Positions 21,726 to 31,965 of a DNA stretch of 64,000 bases are shown piece after piece. The position numbers and the translations under genes are program-made. The notes under the pieces are model-generated. The model did no database searches. It saw only the letters and a list, made by a program, of their open reading frames with translations, and had not been told where the DNA came from. How positions within the stretch are numbered: the stretch's first letter is position 1; every line of letters begins with the position of its first letter. Source of the stretch: Parapristionchus giblindavisi (taxonomy: Eukaryota > Nematoda > Chromadorea > Rhabditida > Diplogasteridae); the NCBI GenBank assembly GCA_943737045.1, contig CALSFV010000389.1, positions 175,619-239,618 of the forward strand, written 5' to 3'.

Positions 21726-22784
21726 CAAGGGAAGTACAAGAAATATCTTTTTGACTTTTGAACAAGACTATTTTTCCTCGATAGGTATAGGCAATATATG
21801 GACGGAACCAAAAAAATTAGCTGCGACCATGCACTTTCAGATTTTATAAAATTAATCAAAGTTTGTGAAAAAATTCCTCATGTTTGAAGAAAAAAACGCA
21901 CAGTGTAGGGGACAAGGAGCGTAGGAAACAAAGCGCTCCTGTAAGAGCACTGAGGACATGGCAGCGTGGTGTAGCGGTAGTGTGTATTCTTCTGGATGGG
22001 GCTGTGGTTGGTTCGAGTACACCTATGGACATTTTTCTTTTGCTCATTTTTAACAGCTTCGGACTTGTACTTTCGATGGAAAAAAATGAAAAAAAATTGT
22101 TTATTTTTTTCACTTTCAAAACGTTCGTGCATGCTCAAGATTACGTCTTTTAAGATGTTGTTGTAATCTGTGAGAGACCCTGTCCCAACTTTCATTTCAT
22201 CAAATGCTCGATGTGTGATCGCCGATAGCGCGGGAATTGTTTTGTTAACTGCCATTGTTGTTGAAATATTATGCGACATGTATAATTTTAATAATTTGTT
22301 TTGTTGATAAATTTCGTAGAAGTTATTATTTAGATGCTAAATATATTGGAAATAATGAAAAATGTAATGGAATAGGACAAAATTGCACGAACGTTCTGAA
22401 AGTGAAAAAGATCTGAAATTGAAAAAAAATTTCAGCGAAAGTACAAGTCCGAAGCTGTTAAAAATGAGCAAAAGAAAATTGTCCATAGGTGTACTCGAAC
22501 CAACCACAGCCCGATCCAGAAGAGTACACACTACCGCTACACCACGCTTCCATGTCATCAGTGCTCTTACAGGAGCGCTTTGTTTCCTACGCTCCTTGTT
22601 CCCTACACAGTGCGTTTTTTCTTCAAAAAATGAGGAATTTTTTCACAAACTTTGTTTAATTATATAAAATCTGAAAGTGCGTGGTCGCAGCTAATTTTTT
22701 GGTTCCGTCCATATATTGCCTATACCTATCGAGGGAAAATAGTCTTGTTCAAAAGTCTAAAAGATATTTCTTGTACTTCCCTTG
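21726..22784. mobile_element. Tourist-like foldback with tRNA-like modules, 1059 bp
   Basis: Ends read CAAGGGAAGTAC and, inverted, CAAGGGAAGTAC, flanked by TTA on both sides (21723-21725 and 22785-22787), a TWA target duplication as for PIF/Tourist elements. Arms of over 400 bp are closely matched. In the left arm an A box TGGTGTAGCGG (21967-21977) and a near-B box GGTTCGAGTAC (22010-22020) are spaced as in a tRNA. The right arm has the mirror pair at about 22490-22560. Mirror open frames of 70-130 residues have no known domain. The same end sequence and organisation occur at 55174-55913. Confidence 0.75.
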
Positions 22785-24072
22785 TTAGTCTACGCTTTGG
22801 CAACAATCTCATGGAAAGCGAGAGAGTGTGGCCATAGCGGAGAGTTTCAAATTAGCTTGGCATGTCTCTTGAAACGGATAATGCAATTGAATATTCATTT
22901 TGCGCTGTAGATTAGCTCTCCAGATTGTTTCCATTTCCAGGTGAAGCGTATCACGATGGAGCCAGAGGAGAGCTCTGCCGTCTGTCTACCTTGAGTACGC
23001 CGGATATCCTCCCATATTCAGGAGGTCTCATTCGACTTTGGACTCGTGGAGCGCAATGACTCGCGAACCATACGAGTACGAGAAATCGATTGCTTTTTTT
23101 TCGGAATTAAAATTTAAAAAATATATATTTTTAAATTTTTTTGATCACACTATCGATGTTAAATTTTTTTTAAATCGACAATTTTCATTATTCCAGTAAT
23201 TGTTGAATTGTGAAAAAAATTCATTAGCAAGACCAGAATAATCAATAATATGGCTCTCCTTACAGTTCGAGGTGCGCAATCCGAATCCGGCATCCATTTC
23301 GCTGCTCTCCGTCCGGCTACCGTATCCGGAGATGGCGCGGCTGCTAATTCGCGGCTCTATGCCGCTGGCGCTGGAGGCGACCGAACTGCCGCAGTGGCGA
23401 CAAGACGAGAGGAAGGAAGTGCGCCAAGGGATACAGTGGATTTATTGATTTTATTGAAGAGTTTGTAATCATTTCGGGCATCAATTTCGATTAAATGTTT
23501 TTTTTTTAAATTTGTTTTTCTACATATCGAACATTGACCACCGAAATTAAGTTGAAAAAGCTCCACAATATCTTTTTTTTAATATTAAAAAAAAAACAGT
23601 TGTGCTCCGACATTTCCACATTACGCAGCACAACAGCAAACCGAATTGGCGATTGTGATACTCATTGTTTGATTTGACCGGTGATGAATTAGTACAGTAC
23701 ACTGATTTGTTCTTCTGCTTGAAGTTTGTCAATAACAATCTGCAGTTGAGAAAGCAATCTGTTGAATTCGCGTTTCTATTAGCAATGATATGTTGTTTTT
23801 GAAAAGATTCTTTAGCATATATAGCAGCATATAGCTTTACATGTTGTATTGTGTTGCTTGCAGGTAGACATTGTGATTCGTCCTCGATCGATAATCTACT
23901 TTGATCTACTCCTTCGTGTGTTCAATGAGGACATCGCATCGTGCAGTGAGGCGGAGTTTGTGCTGCGAACGAATCACGAGACGAGATGAAAATTGAATAT
24001 TACGGGTGCTTTTTTTCTCGCAATTTTCGATTTGTAAAGAACCTTAGTGAAAAAAATGAACGCGAGTGGGGA

Positions 24073-24205
24073 GTATCTATGAAGAGTTGAAGATAAACGT
24101 GACGTTACAATCGTAAGCGGAGAAGTTTTGGCAAACACATCCACCTTCGGTTGTGACATTATGTTTGCCGGCAAATGATTTGCCAACGTTCAAGGGTACG
24201 AGCAC
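24073..24205. mobile_element. Old Tourist-like MITE, intron relic
   Basis: Diverged palindrome with 'gtgacgttacaatcgtaagc' and 'cggttgtgacattatgtttg'. It sits between the 'VDIVI..' and 'VSKGRL..' exons, as in copies D, F and H. Confidence 0.5.
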
Positions 24206-25079
24206 CGGAGAATTCTTTGTGTCATATGTATCAGCATTGTTATTGTAGTAACTGTCAAACACCAAGCCGTGTAGAGACACTCACCAAGTTTCTAAATGTT
24301 ACCCGTGACACGAAATCAACTGGTCACTGTGTGCCTACCAATGATCGTTCATTTCATTGTCAGGTGTCCAAGGGTCGTCTGGGGCGATACCATCCACACT
24401 CAACTTTGGCAAGACCCATACCGGCCGTTTGTCCTACCGTACCCTACAGGTACGGTAATCTGAAATTAAAAAAAAAAACTAATTGTGTCTGTTCCGAATC
24501 AATATAACGACTTGTCCTACTATAGCTAGTTAACTCGATTCCATCAATAAATCAATAATCGCTTCCTACTGTAGATTGATAAATCAATCAATAATCGTAT
24601 TGTAGATCTTCAACTCGTTTGACGAGGACATGATTGTGACGGAAGTGAGGCCGGCCGCTAGCGACAAGTATGTCTACATAGAGCCCGTCGCCATCCCCGA
24701 GGGCTCTTCTCATATGCTGCGATCAGGACGATTCACCACTCTGGTACAGTAGCCGGGTATGGGCTTACTGTAACCTGGGAGGGTGATGTATCTGTTAAAA
24801 TTAGTACGGTAGCTGTTTGTTGCCCTACTGTAGACGGATGGGGTACTGTATGCCACAATATCGATTGATTTGCTTGCAGGGCAAGGTGCTGTTGATGCCA
24901 CCGAAGAACTGTGCACACGACTACTGCTATCTGGGACTGCGCGTTCCCTCACCCGGTGAGTTTGCGTTTCGAGTGGTGCATATGGGGATGTGGATGTCGT
25001 TTCTTGATGATGTGGTATAGTGATAGAAAAAGAATAAAAATAAAATGTAATCATTGTTCCTTGTAATATTCTTTCTTAA

Positions 25080-25477
25080 GACGTTTCAATGTAGAATATG
25101 TCAACCGTATTTTCTCCTCGAAAAATCCTATCTTGTATGCTCGCATGTTCTCCGTATATGTCTCACTCCTACCTCTTATTCGAATCGATTATCTCACATA
25201 AACCTTGATCTCCTTGAGCAAAGACGACTTGAGTTTCACTTATAGAGTAGTGCATGGACTAGTTAGTATAGACAATCCCTCCATTCTTTTATCTTAACCC
25301 TCTAGAATTTCGCGTAGACACAATTATATTCTTCGTAAGAACCCCTGTAGATCCACTCGTTTCTCACATTTCTTGTCAAACCGTATTGTAAACGTTTGGA
25401 ACTCTCTTCCCAATAGCTCGATTATATGTCCTAATCCAAAATCGTTTAGTAATTCAATTAAATCTATTATATGTACA
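25080..25477 (+). mobile_element. CR1-like LINE C-terminal fragment, left part
   Basis: Readable blocks in shifting frames include 'SHINLDLLEQRRLEFHL' and 'SNRIVNVWNSLPNSSIICPN', the usual end of CR1/Jockey-type ORF2 proteins; the intact LINE at 57733-60414 ends with 'TNRIVQKWNNLDNSVVCTHS'. The frame is broken several times. The LINE resumes at 27331-27475 after a DNA transposon that split it. Confidence 0.75.
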
Positions 25478-25479
25478 TA

Positions 25480-27328
25480 CAGTATCGGTCAAAAGTATTC
25501 GGACGAAACTTTACAGTGTCATAACTTTGACTCAGATGAGCAATCGGGCTCATCTTTTGATAGCTTACAATAGTAATTGTGGGCATCATGTCCTACACCC
25601 GTTGTTATGATTCGTCGTCGTATTATTCTGTAGCCATCCTGGAACCCCTCTATACTTACTCTGCGATAATTATTTCCTCAGCCGGATTTTTCTAAGACCT
25701 GTTTTAAACAGTGTCCGAAGAACATTTACTTTGGAGTAGAATCCACTATGGGATACGTTCGAGCTAAGTCATTCCTCTGAGAAAATCGAAATTTCTGATA
25801 CCACAGAATATGGGGGAAAATGTCATAACTTTGTGTTCCGTGAAGCTGTAGGCTCCAATCGTGACATAGTTAATGACCCATGTGTGACACAAAACCTGGA
25901 CGTGTATGAGCCCGATCGGTTGATTTTTGAAAATTTTCGAATATTTATTTTTCTCATTTTTCGAGGCACCGGAAGTACCTGGTCGGATTAATTTCGATTC
26001 AGTTCAACAGCTAGATGTCGTGTATATATAGCAGACGACAGTTTACTAGTGTTTCACCTGATTTCGACTTCTTTGAGTGAAGTTATAATTGTAGAAAGAA
26101 GGTAGAAAATTGTTTAAAAAATATTCACGATTTTTTTCGAAATGCTCATAATTTGTCCGATTAGGCTGAAACCTTGCCATGACAATTATCATGAAGACAG
26201 AAGATTACCGCTATAATGTAATGGCTACCGATCCTCTTTTAGTCCCACAAAAAATCATTTTATTTTTTAGGTGATTTTGAAAAATCGTGCCTAACGATTT
26301 TCGACCTTCTTTCTCCAATTATAACTTTACTCAAAGAACTCGAAATTTTGTGAAACACTAGTACACTATCATCTACTATATATAGAAGACATCTGGCTGT
26401 TGAACAGAATCGAAATTAATCCGACCAGGTACTTCCTGTACCTCTAAAAATGAGAAAAATAAATTTTCGAAAATTTTCAAAATTCAACCGATTGGGCTCA
26501 TACTCTTCCAGGTTTTGTGTCACACATGGGCTATTACCTATGTCACGTTTGGAGCCTAGAGATTCACTGAACACAATGTTATGCCAGTTTCCCCAAATTC
26601 AGTGGTGTCGGAAATTTCGATTTTCTCAGAGTAATGAATTAGCTCGAATGGATTACATAGCGGATTCTACTCCTCAGCAAATGCTGTTCATACACTGTTA
26701 AAAACAAGTCTCAGAAAAATCCGGCTGAGGAAATAAATATCGCTGAGTAAGTATAGATGGGTTCCAGGATGACTCACAATAGTGCGAAGACGAATCATAA
26801 CAACGGGAATAGGACATGATGCCCACTAGTACTATACACTCAGCTGAACGATACTTAATAGTAAGCATACGATTTCCTACCTCAGTCGGATAAGATGGCG
26901 ATATGCTTACATATAAGCATGGGCAAATGCTTACCGGGTTGCTTACATGAAAGAAACAACTCGGCAAAATATTGCGATAGAATGGGGGACCGAACCACCG
27001 ACCTACCGATAGCTAGTGAAGGCGCTTACCACTGCGCCACCTAACCATGTAGCTGTGACTAGTATAACTCAAAGTCTATTCCGGGAGGCGAACGCCCGCC
27101 TCTTTCAATTTAAGCATACGCTATGCTTAAATATAAGCATCTCTCTTCTAAGCATACGTTTTGCTTAACTATAAGCGATCGTGTCGCTAAGCATATGCGT
27201 AAGCAACGCATTTGCTAAGCATCTTTCAGCTCAGTGTAGTAAACTATCAAAAGATGAGTCCGATTGCTCATCTGAGTCAAAAGTTATGACACTGTAAAGT
27301 TTCGTCCGAATACTTTTGACCGATACTG
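25480..27328. mobile_element. Tc1-like long foldback element, 1849 bp
   Basis: TA flanks both ends (25478-25479 and 27329-27330). Termini read CAGTATCGGTCAAAAGTATT on both strands, the classic Tc1-family end. The inverted arms extend nearly to the centre near 26200; for example 'ggtcggattaatttcgattc' at 25980 matches inverted sequence near 26415. The right arm carries a 400-bp nested insertion. No transposase frame is visible; short open frames are mirror-image arm translations. Confidence 0.85.
26837..27236. mobile_element. Nested MITE, 400 bp, with tRNA-like module
   Basis: Ends are CACTCAGCTGAA and, inverted, CACTGAGCTGAA, flanked by TA (26835-26836 and 27237-27238). The matching place in the left arm (about 25575) lacks it. 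Inside, motifs like AAGCATAYG repeat in both orientations. A minus-strand A box TGGCGCAGTGG (27029-27039) and near-B box GGTTCGGTCCC (26986-26996) resemble a tRNA. Confidence 0.75.
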
Positions 27329-27330
27329 TA

Positions 27331-27475
27331 GCTCTTCTTAACTTTTTTCGATGTCCACTACTATACTTTTGCTACCCCGTTGTGGCATAGTAAATTATGT
27401 ATCCAACCATTTTTCTTGTTTGTGCCCTATGTATTGTTCATTACGTACCAGCATAATAAAGTTATTACATTATAC
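27331..27475 (+). mobile_element. CR1-like LINE fragment, right part (3' end)
   Basis: Continues the LINE interrupted at 25478. It is a non-coding 3' region ending near 'aataaagttattacattata'. After it the host intron resumes and leads to the exon at 27696. Confidence 0.5.
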
Positions 27476-28657
27476 TAAAAAAGAATATGTGCTTTTCATG
27501 TGCAACAATGGGCTATAATTTGTGCAATAATAGTCATAAAAATTATAGTTTTAGGTGTGTTTCAGAAAAAAAAAGTATGACAAGAAATACTTGATGCATA
27601 TCAAAAAATACAATACAATACCACAACGCGGTGGTAAGGGTAATTTTTTAAATGGTAAAAATACACAGATAATCATCACTGTTCTGTTGTTGCAGTGAAT
27701 CTGTCGGTCAATTTTGCCGAATCGCCAATGTCGGATGGACAATGGTTCGCACACTTCCCACTAATCTGGCCAATATCGACTCGTATCTGTACAAACGGGC
27801 GAGGGCAAAGTACAATGCGCTAGTGTCGCGAGGACGCCATCTGGTCAACTCGAGTCTGGCTCTGCATACGACCAGGCCCAAGCATGTGCAGGTATTGTTG
27901 ATACTACGGTAGGGGATGGTAGAAATTGAGAGTTTCGATATCCAAGCTGCGGTTTCTGTAGCTGTTATTGATAGCAGAGTTGATGTGGCCAGCGTTACAC
28001 TGTAATGCGTGGGCAATATCCCCTGAAATACGTATGCTATGCTGAAAGTCTACGGGTATGGATGGCTGCAGAAAAGCGAGAAACACCACTTTCTATAAAA
28101 CAAATTATTTTTAAAAAATTATGTATTTTTGTCTTGCTTGCCACCCTGTAAGTGCCTATGCTTACAAACAATTAGCTAACTTTTTTTCTAAATTTACATT
28201 TAAAGTGCATGCATACTTATTCTGGTACATCTATTGATATTATTAATTTAATTGCCAAGACAGAGTTCTGGATTCATTGCCTGACCGTTGTGATCAATGA
28301 TTCTTTTGCCCTCCTTGAAACGGGAAATCAGCGGGTGAGAGGGTTGGAGCTCTAAAATACTCTTATTATTAACATTACGGTGCATGCATGTTCGTTAATG
28401 TTCGTTTTAGTAAACACTTTATTTCTATATGTTATTCCTATAATACTGGAAAATTGGAAAATTGTAAACCTTTAAAAGCATATTGTTTAATTGTTAGAAT
28501 AGAAAAACCTTCGTAATAATTGTCATAGTAGGTCTTTTTCTTTGTAAAACCAAAAAAGGCAAGATGGATGTTGATTTCTCAAAAGTTTCGGCGATATTCA
28601 CAAGGAAATATAATACCTTTATTTAATTATTTAATTTATTTATTGCTCCTCTCATAG

Positions 28658-29032
28658 TATAATCTTTATCACATCTTCACATTGGTGAGGTGGGTCATGA
28701 CAGGGGGTCCTTCATAGATCAATGACGTTCAATTCTTTCTTCTATTCATCGGGTCATCGTGTATCTTGATGGTCTTTCAACATCTGTGCTCGAAGTAGAA
28801 TCCAGAAAAGAATACATTAGAAATTGAAGTTAACAACCCACGTAGCGGTAGAAGCTCCGTCCGAAGTGGCTGCATGAAGAAGGAAATACACCTCCCGGCT
28901 TTCCAAACACCTTCTGGGAGGGGATCCAACTGGGTTCCTTATCTGTTGATGGAATAGACGAGGGAAGGGATAGACGACAAAGGTCCAATGGAGAACAATG
29001 TCTGACCGACCGCACGCTAGATCCCCTCATAG
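28658..29032. other. 375-bp segment present only in the left arm
   Basis: Flanked by CTCATAG at 28651-28657 and 29026-29032. The right arm has a single copy ('ctatgag' near 45840). Either it is an insertion with a 7-bp target duplication or a 7-bp microhomology deletion in the other arm. It has no recognisable termini or coding sequence. Confidence 0.65.
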
Positions 29033-31965
29033 ATCCCCATCGAACTGACGTGGTCATTTTTGTTTTGTCCACCGTGAGTTGATAATATTGATTTATTGGT
29101 TTTTCAGATCGCATCTGCTCTCACCGTCTAACGTCGAGATGAACGAGACATTGATGTTCTCTTTGAGGTATAATAAATATATAAATAATTATTTAAATAA
29201 AAATATTGTCCGTATAAAATGTACTTGTGAAATTACCCTTTACTAGCTGATAAACACAAATATATTTTATGAGTCACCCCTCCCCTTTCCCTCCCTTCCC
29301 TCCTCGCGATCTCTGATCTACGTAATATCTCGTTTGGCCTCTCTCTAAATATAGAAGAGGCGGTGTGGCTACTCTCGTACCAAATAAATAAGTGTATTTC
29401 ATACGGTCAATAGCGTTAACAATTTAACTGAACACTTGGGGGAAAATCAGATCTAATCATTGTCTGTCTTCTTTCCATCCAGCATGTTGTTTGCGTGTTT
29501 CGTAGTTTTGTTATGATGGTGAAGCGCGTTTGTCGATTCTATAGCGCTGACTGGGAGTAGGCGAGACTAAATAAACACGTAGAAGAATTAAATAAATAAA
29601 TAAAATATGATATAATATTAATAATATATATTTTTTGCAGAGACACGGAGTTGTTCACACTTCGATCGGAGAGTCCAGTGCCCATATTGACAGAGGAGAT
29701 AGAGAAGCAGTTGGGAATGAATATACCCAGGTGAGATGATTATTCATATTATTATTCGTTTTATTTTTAAAATATTGATTTTACTCCTCGAAAGTACTGT
29801 TTTCGAATTAGATTCCAAGTTGACATTGAAATTCGCAATGGGATTAATTGTAAGCAATGAGATCTTGCCGAAATTGGATAAAATGTCTTACCCGTATCTT
29901 CTGTCCACCCGGCATTTCCGTGTCTCGGCATGGTGGTATAACATTGCTTGATGGTGTAGCATTGTTACGGTTTCGTTGCATATCTCTAACATCATTATCA
30001 TTATTCAGATTCACACTATCTGCCATCCTGCAGCCGCACATGAAGCTGCGAGTGCGCCTCGGATTCCTGCCCAGTGATCTCACCCTGCGATCTTCCCTGC
30101 TCATCATACGGTAGGTTTATCGATCGATCGATGGATTGATGGAATACATAGGTCGAAAAGTACGTTGTAAACTACGAAGCCTGATTCTTGTTGTGAAAAC
30201 CATACCGCATTTTGCAAATCAGTAACGTAGATATTCGATCTATGATGGATTACTGTTTCTGATCTAGTAATACCCTAAGTACCATAATACCGTAACGGAC
30301 CGTAGTACCGTAATTTATAATTGCAACGTGATTAATTTGTTCCGGTATCAATCACACAATTACAGTAACATTCCTATCACTATTCGGATTTCGGTAGAGG
30401 GTTTTATATTGATTGATTCATGTTCTGGTACGATAGTTTTCAATTGGCCGGAATCACATCGCTCCCATATTGCGTTTCCCCTATATTTTTCATGTTTTAA
30501 CTGATTGATAAACAAATAAATAAATAAATAAATTTAATTATTTTGTAGGTCTGATGCATCGATTCATGTCTACGCTGCCTTTCCGTCGTCCCTTCACCGT
30601 TACGAACACCGGAGAGGTAGTGTGGTTCTTTTTACGTATGCTTCTAAATAACTATGGATAATGAGACATTCGCAATATAACTATAGTTGGAAACACAAAA
30701 ATGCCTTATTCGCGAACTTTGTAACTGCTCTGATTTTTTTCAAAACTTAAAGTGTATTTGAACTAAACTACAAGTGAGAGAACATTTGACGAAATGAATT
30801 GCAGTATATACGCCATTTTAAGTAGACTAGCGTTTAACTTGTAGTTTACTTGAAGGGAGAGAAACCATTGTCAATTGCGGTACGTTCAATTTCCCTGGTA
30901 AAGGACACCGCAGACTCTCTCCACAAGGTGCAACTATCCTGTATTTTGTATTTTGATCAATCAATGCAGGGAAATGTCTCAAGATATGCAAAATCAGAAT
31001 GAATGCGAGACAACATGATTATTTTTAACACACTAAATAGCTTTTGCATACCCTCGTGATTAAATTTACCACCATTGTAACGTTGTTGTGAGAGCTAAAC
31101 ACGTATATTGACAAGCTGGCATAAACTTCAAGTAGTGTTCACTTTAAGTTTTGAAAAGCCCTAGCTTGTCTCATTATTCATATGAAGACTTTTTCGAAGG
31201 GATACTTTTCTTGAATATAGTAGATTTTGATTGTAATAAATATTAATAATATAATCATCTTTACTCTTTTCATTTATAATCCTTGCCTATTCAGGTTCCC
31301 TTCACCGTGGTCAACATCTCGATCAATAATTTTCCGTGTGAGAATCGCGGCTTCCATGTTCTCAATTGTGAACCGTTCCGACTGAAACCTATTTAACGGC
31401 TATTACATGTCTAGTGTCGCGAGGACGCCATCTGGTCAACTCGAGTCTGGCTCTGCATACGACGAGGGTCAAGCATGTGCAGGTACTGCTACAGTAGAGG
31501 ACGATCACGGTAGAGGAGGGTTACGGTAGATCACGGTTACGGTAAAAATGGTCACGGTAGAGCAGCGTTACGGTAGAAAGGTCACTGTATAGGATTGTTA
31601 CGGTATAAATTGAGAGTTTCGATTGTCAAGCTATGGCTACTGTATTGTTATTCAAGCAGAGTTGATGTGGACTACTGTAAATGTCAAGCGGGAGCAACAA
31701 CAAAATATGTATACCAGGCTGCAAGTCTACGGACATGGCTGATTGCAGAAGCGAAAACACCACTTTTTTTATAGTTTTCGTATCAAAAAGTATTTTTTTG
31801 CCTTGCATGAAGATTTGGGTACAGATACTTTATTGTTTTCGATCAGTTACAAAAATCGACATCCATTGATTGACCGTTGTGATCACTAATTCTTATGCCC
31901 TCCTTGAAACATTAATTATGCGGATGAGAGGTATAGGTCGAAAAGCAATGTTATATTGGTTGAGG

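Larger units (their letters stand above)
22941..31482 (+). pseudogene. TMEM131-like gene, copy E (longest exon series)
   Basis: Exons in order: about 22941-23078 ('VKRITMEPEESSAVCLP', then a stop or frameshift before 'VSFDFGLVERNDSRTIRV'), 23266-23418 (51 codons, 'FEVRNPNPASISLLSVRLPY'), 23864-23989, 24364-24449 (one base short, frameshift), 24606-24743, 24880-24955, 27696-27891 (10 bp lost), 29108-29167, 29641-29730 ('DTELFTLRSESPVPILTEEI'), 30009-30110 ('LQPHMKLRVRLGFLPSDLTL'), 30549-30616 ('FRRPFTVTNTGE') and 31295-31482. The two exons carrying 'NNLTMVES' and 'TKSLSK' are missing between 30110 and 30549. The order matches a TMEM131-family luminal region: PapD-like domain motifs early, then an 'F.V.NTG' strand leading to 'GFRVLNCEPFRL'. 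Introns host a LINE, a Tc1-like foldback and MITEs. Frameshifts, skipped exons and the fused last exon show it is not functional. Confidence 0.75.

Noticed and set aside
21878..22279. 133-residue minus-strand protein in a foldback
   Set aside because: It has only arm-derived sequence, is repeated in mirror form at 22383-22667, and shows no domain.
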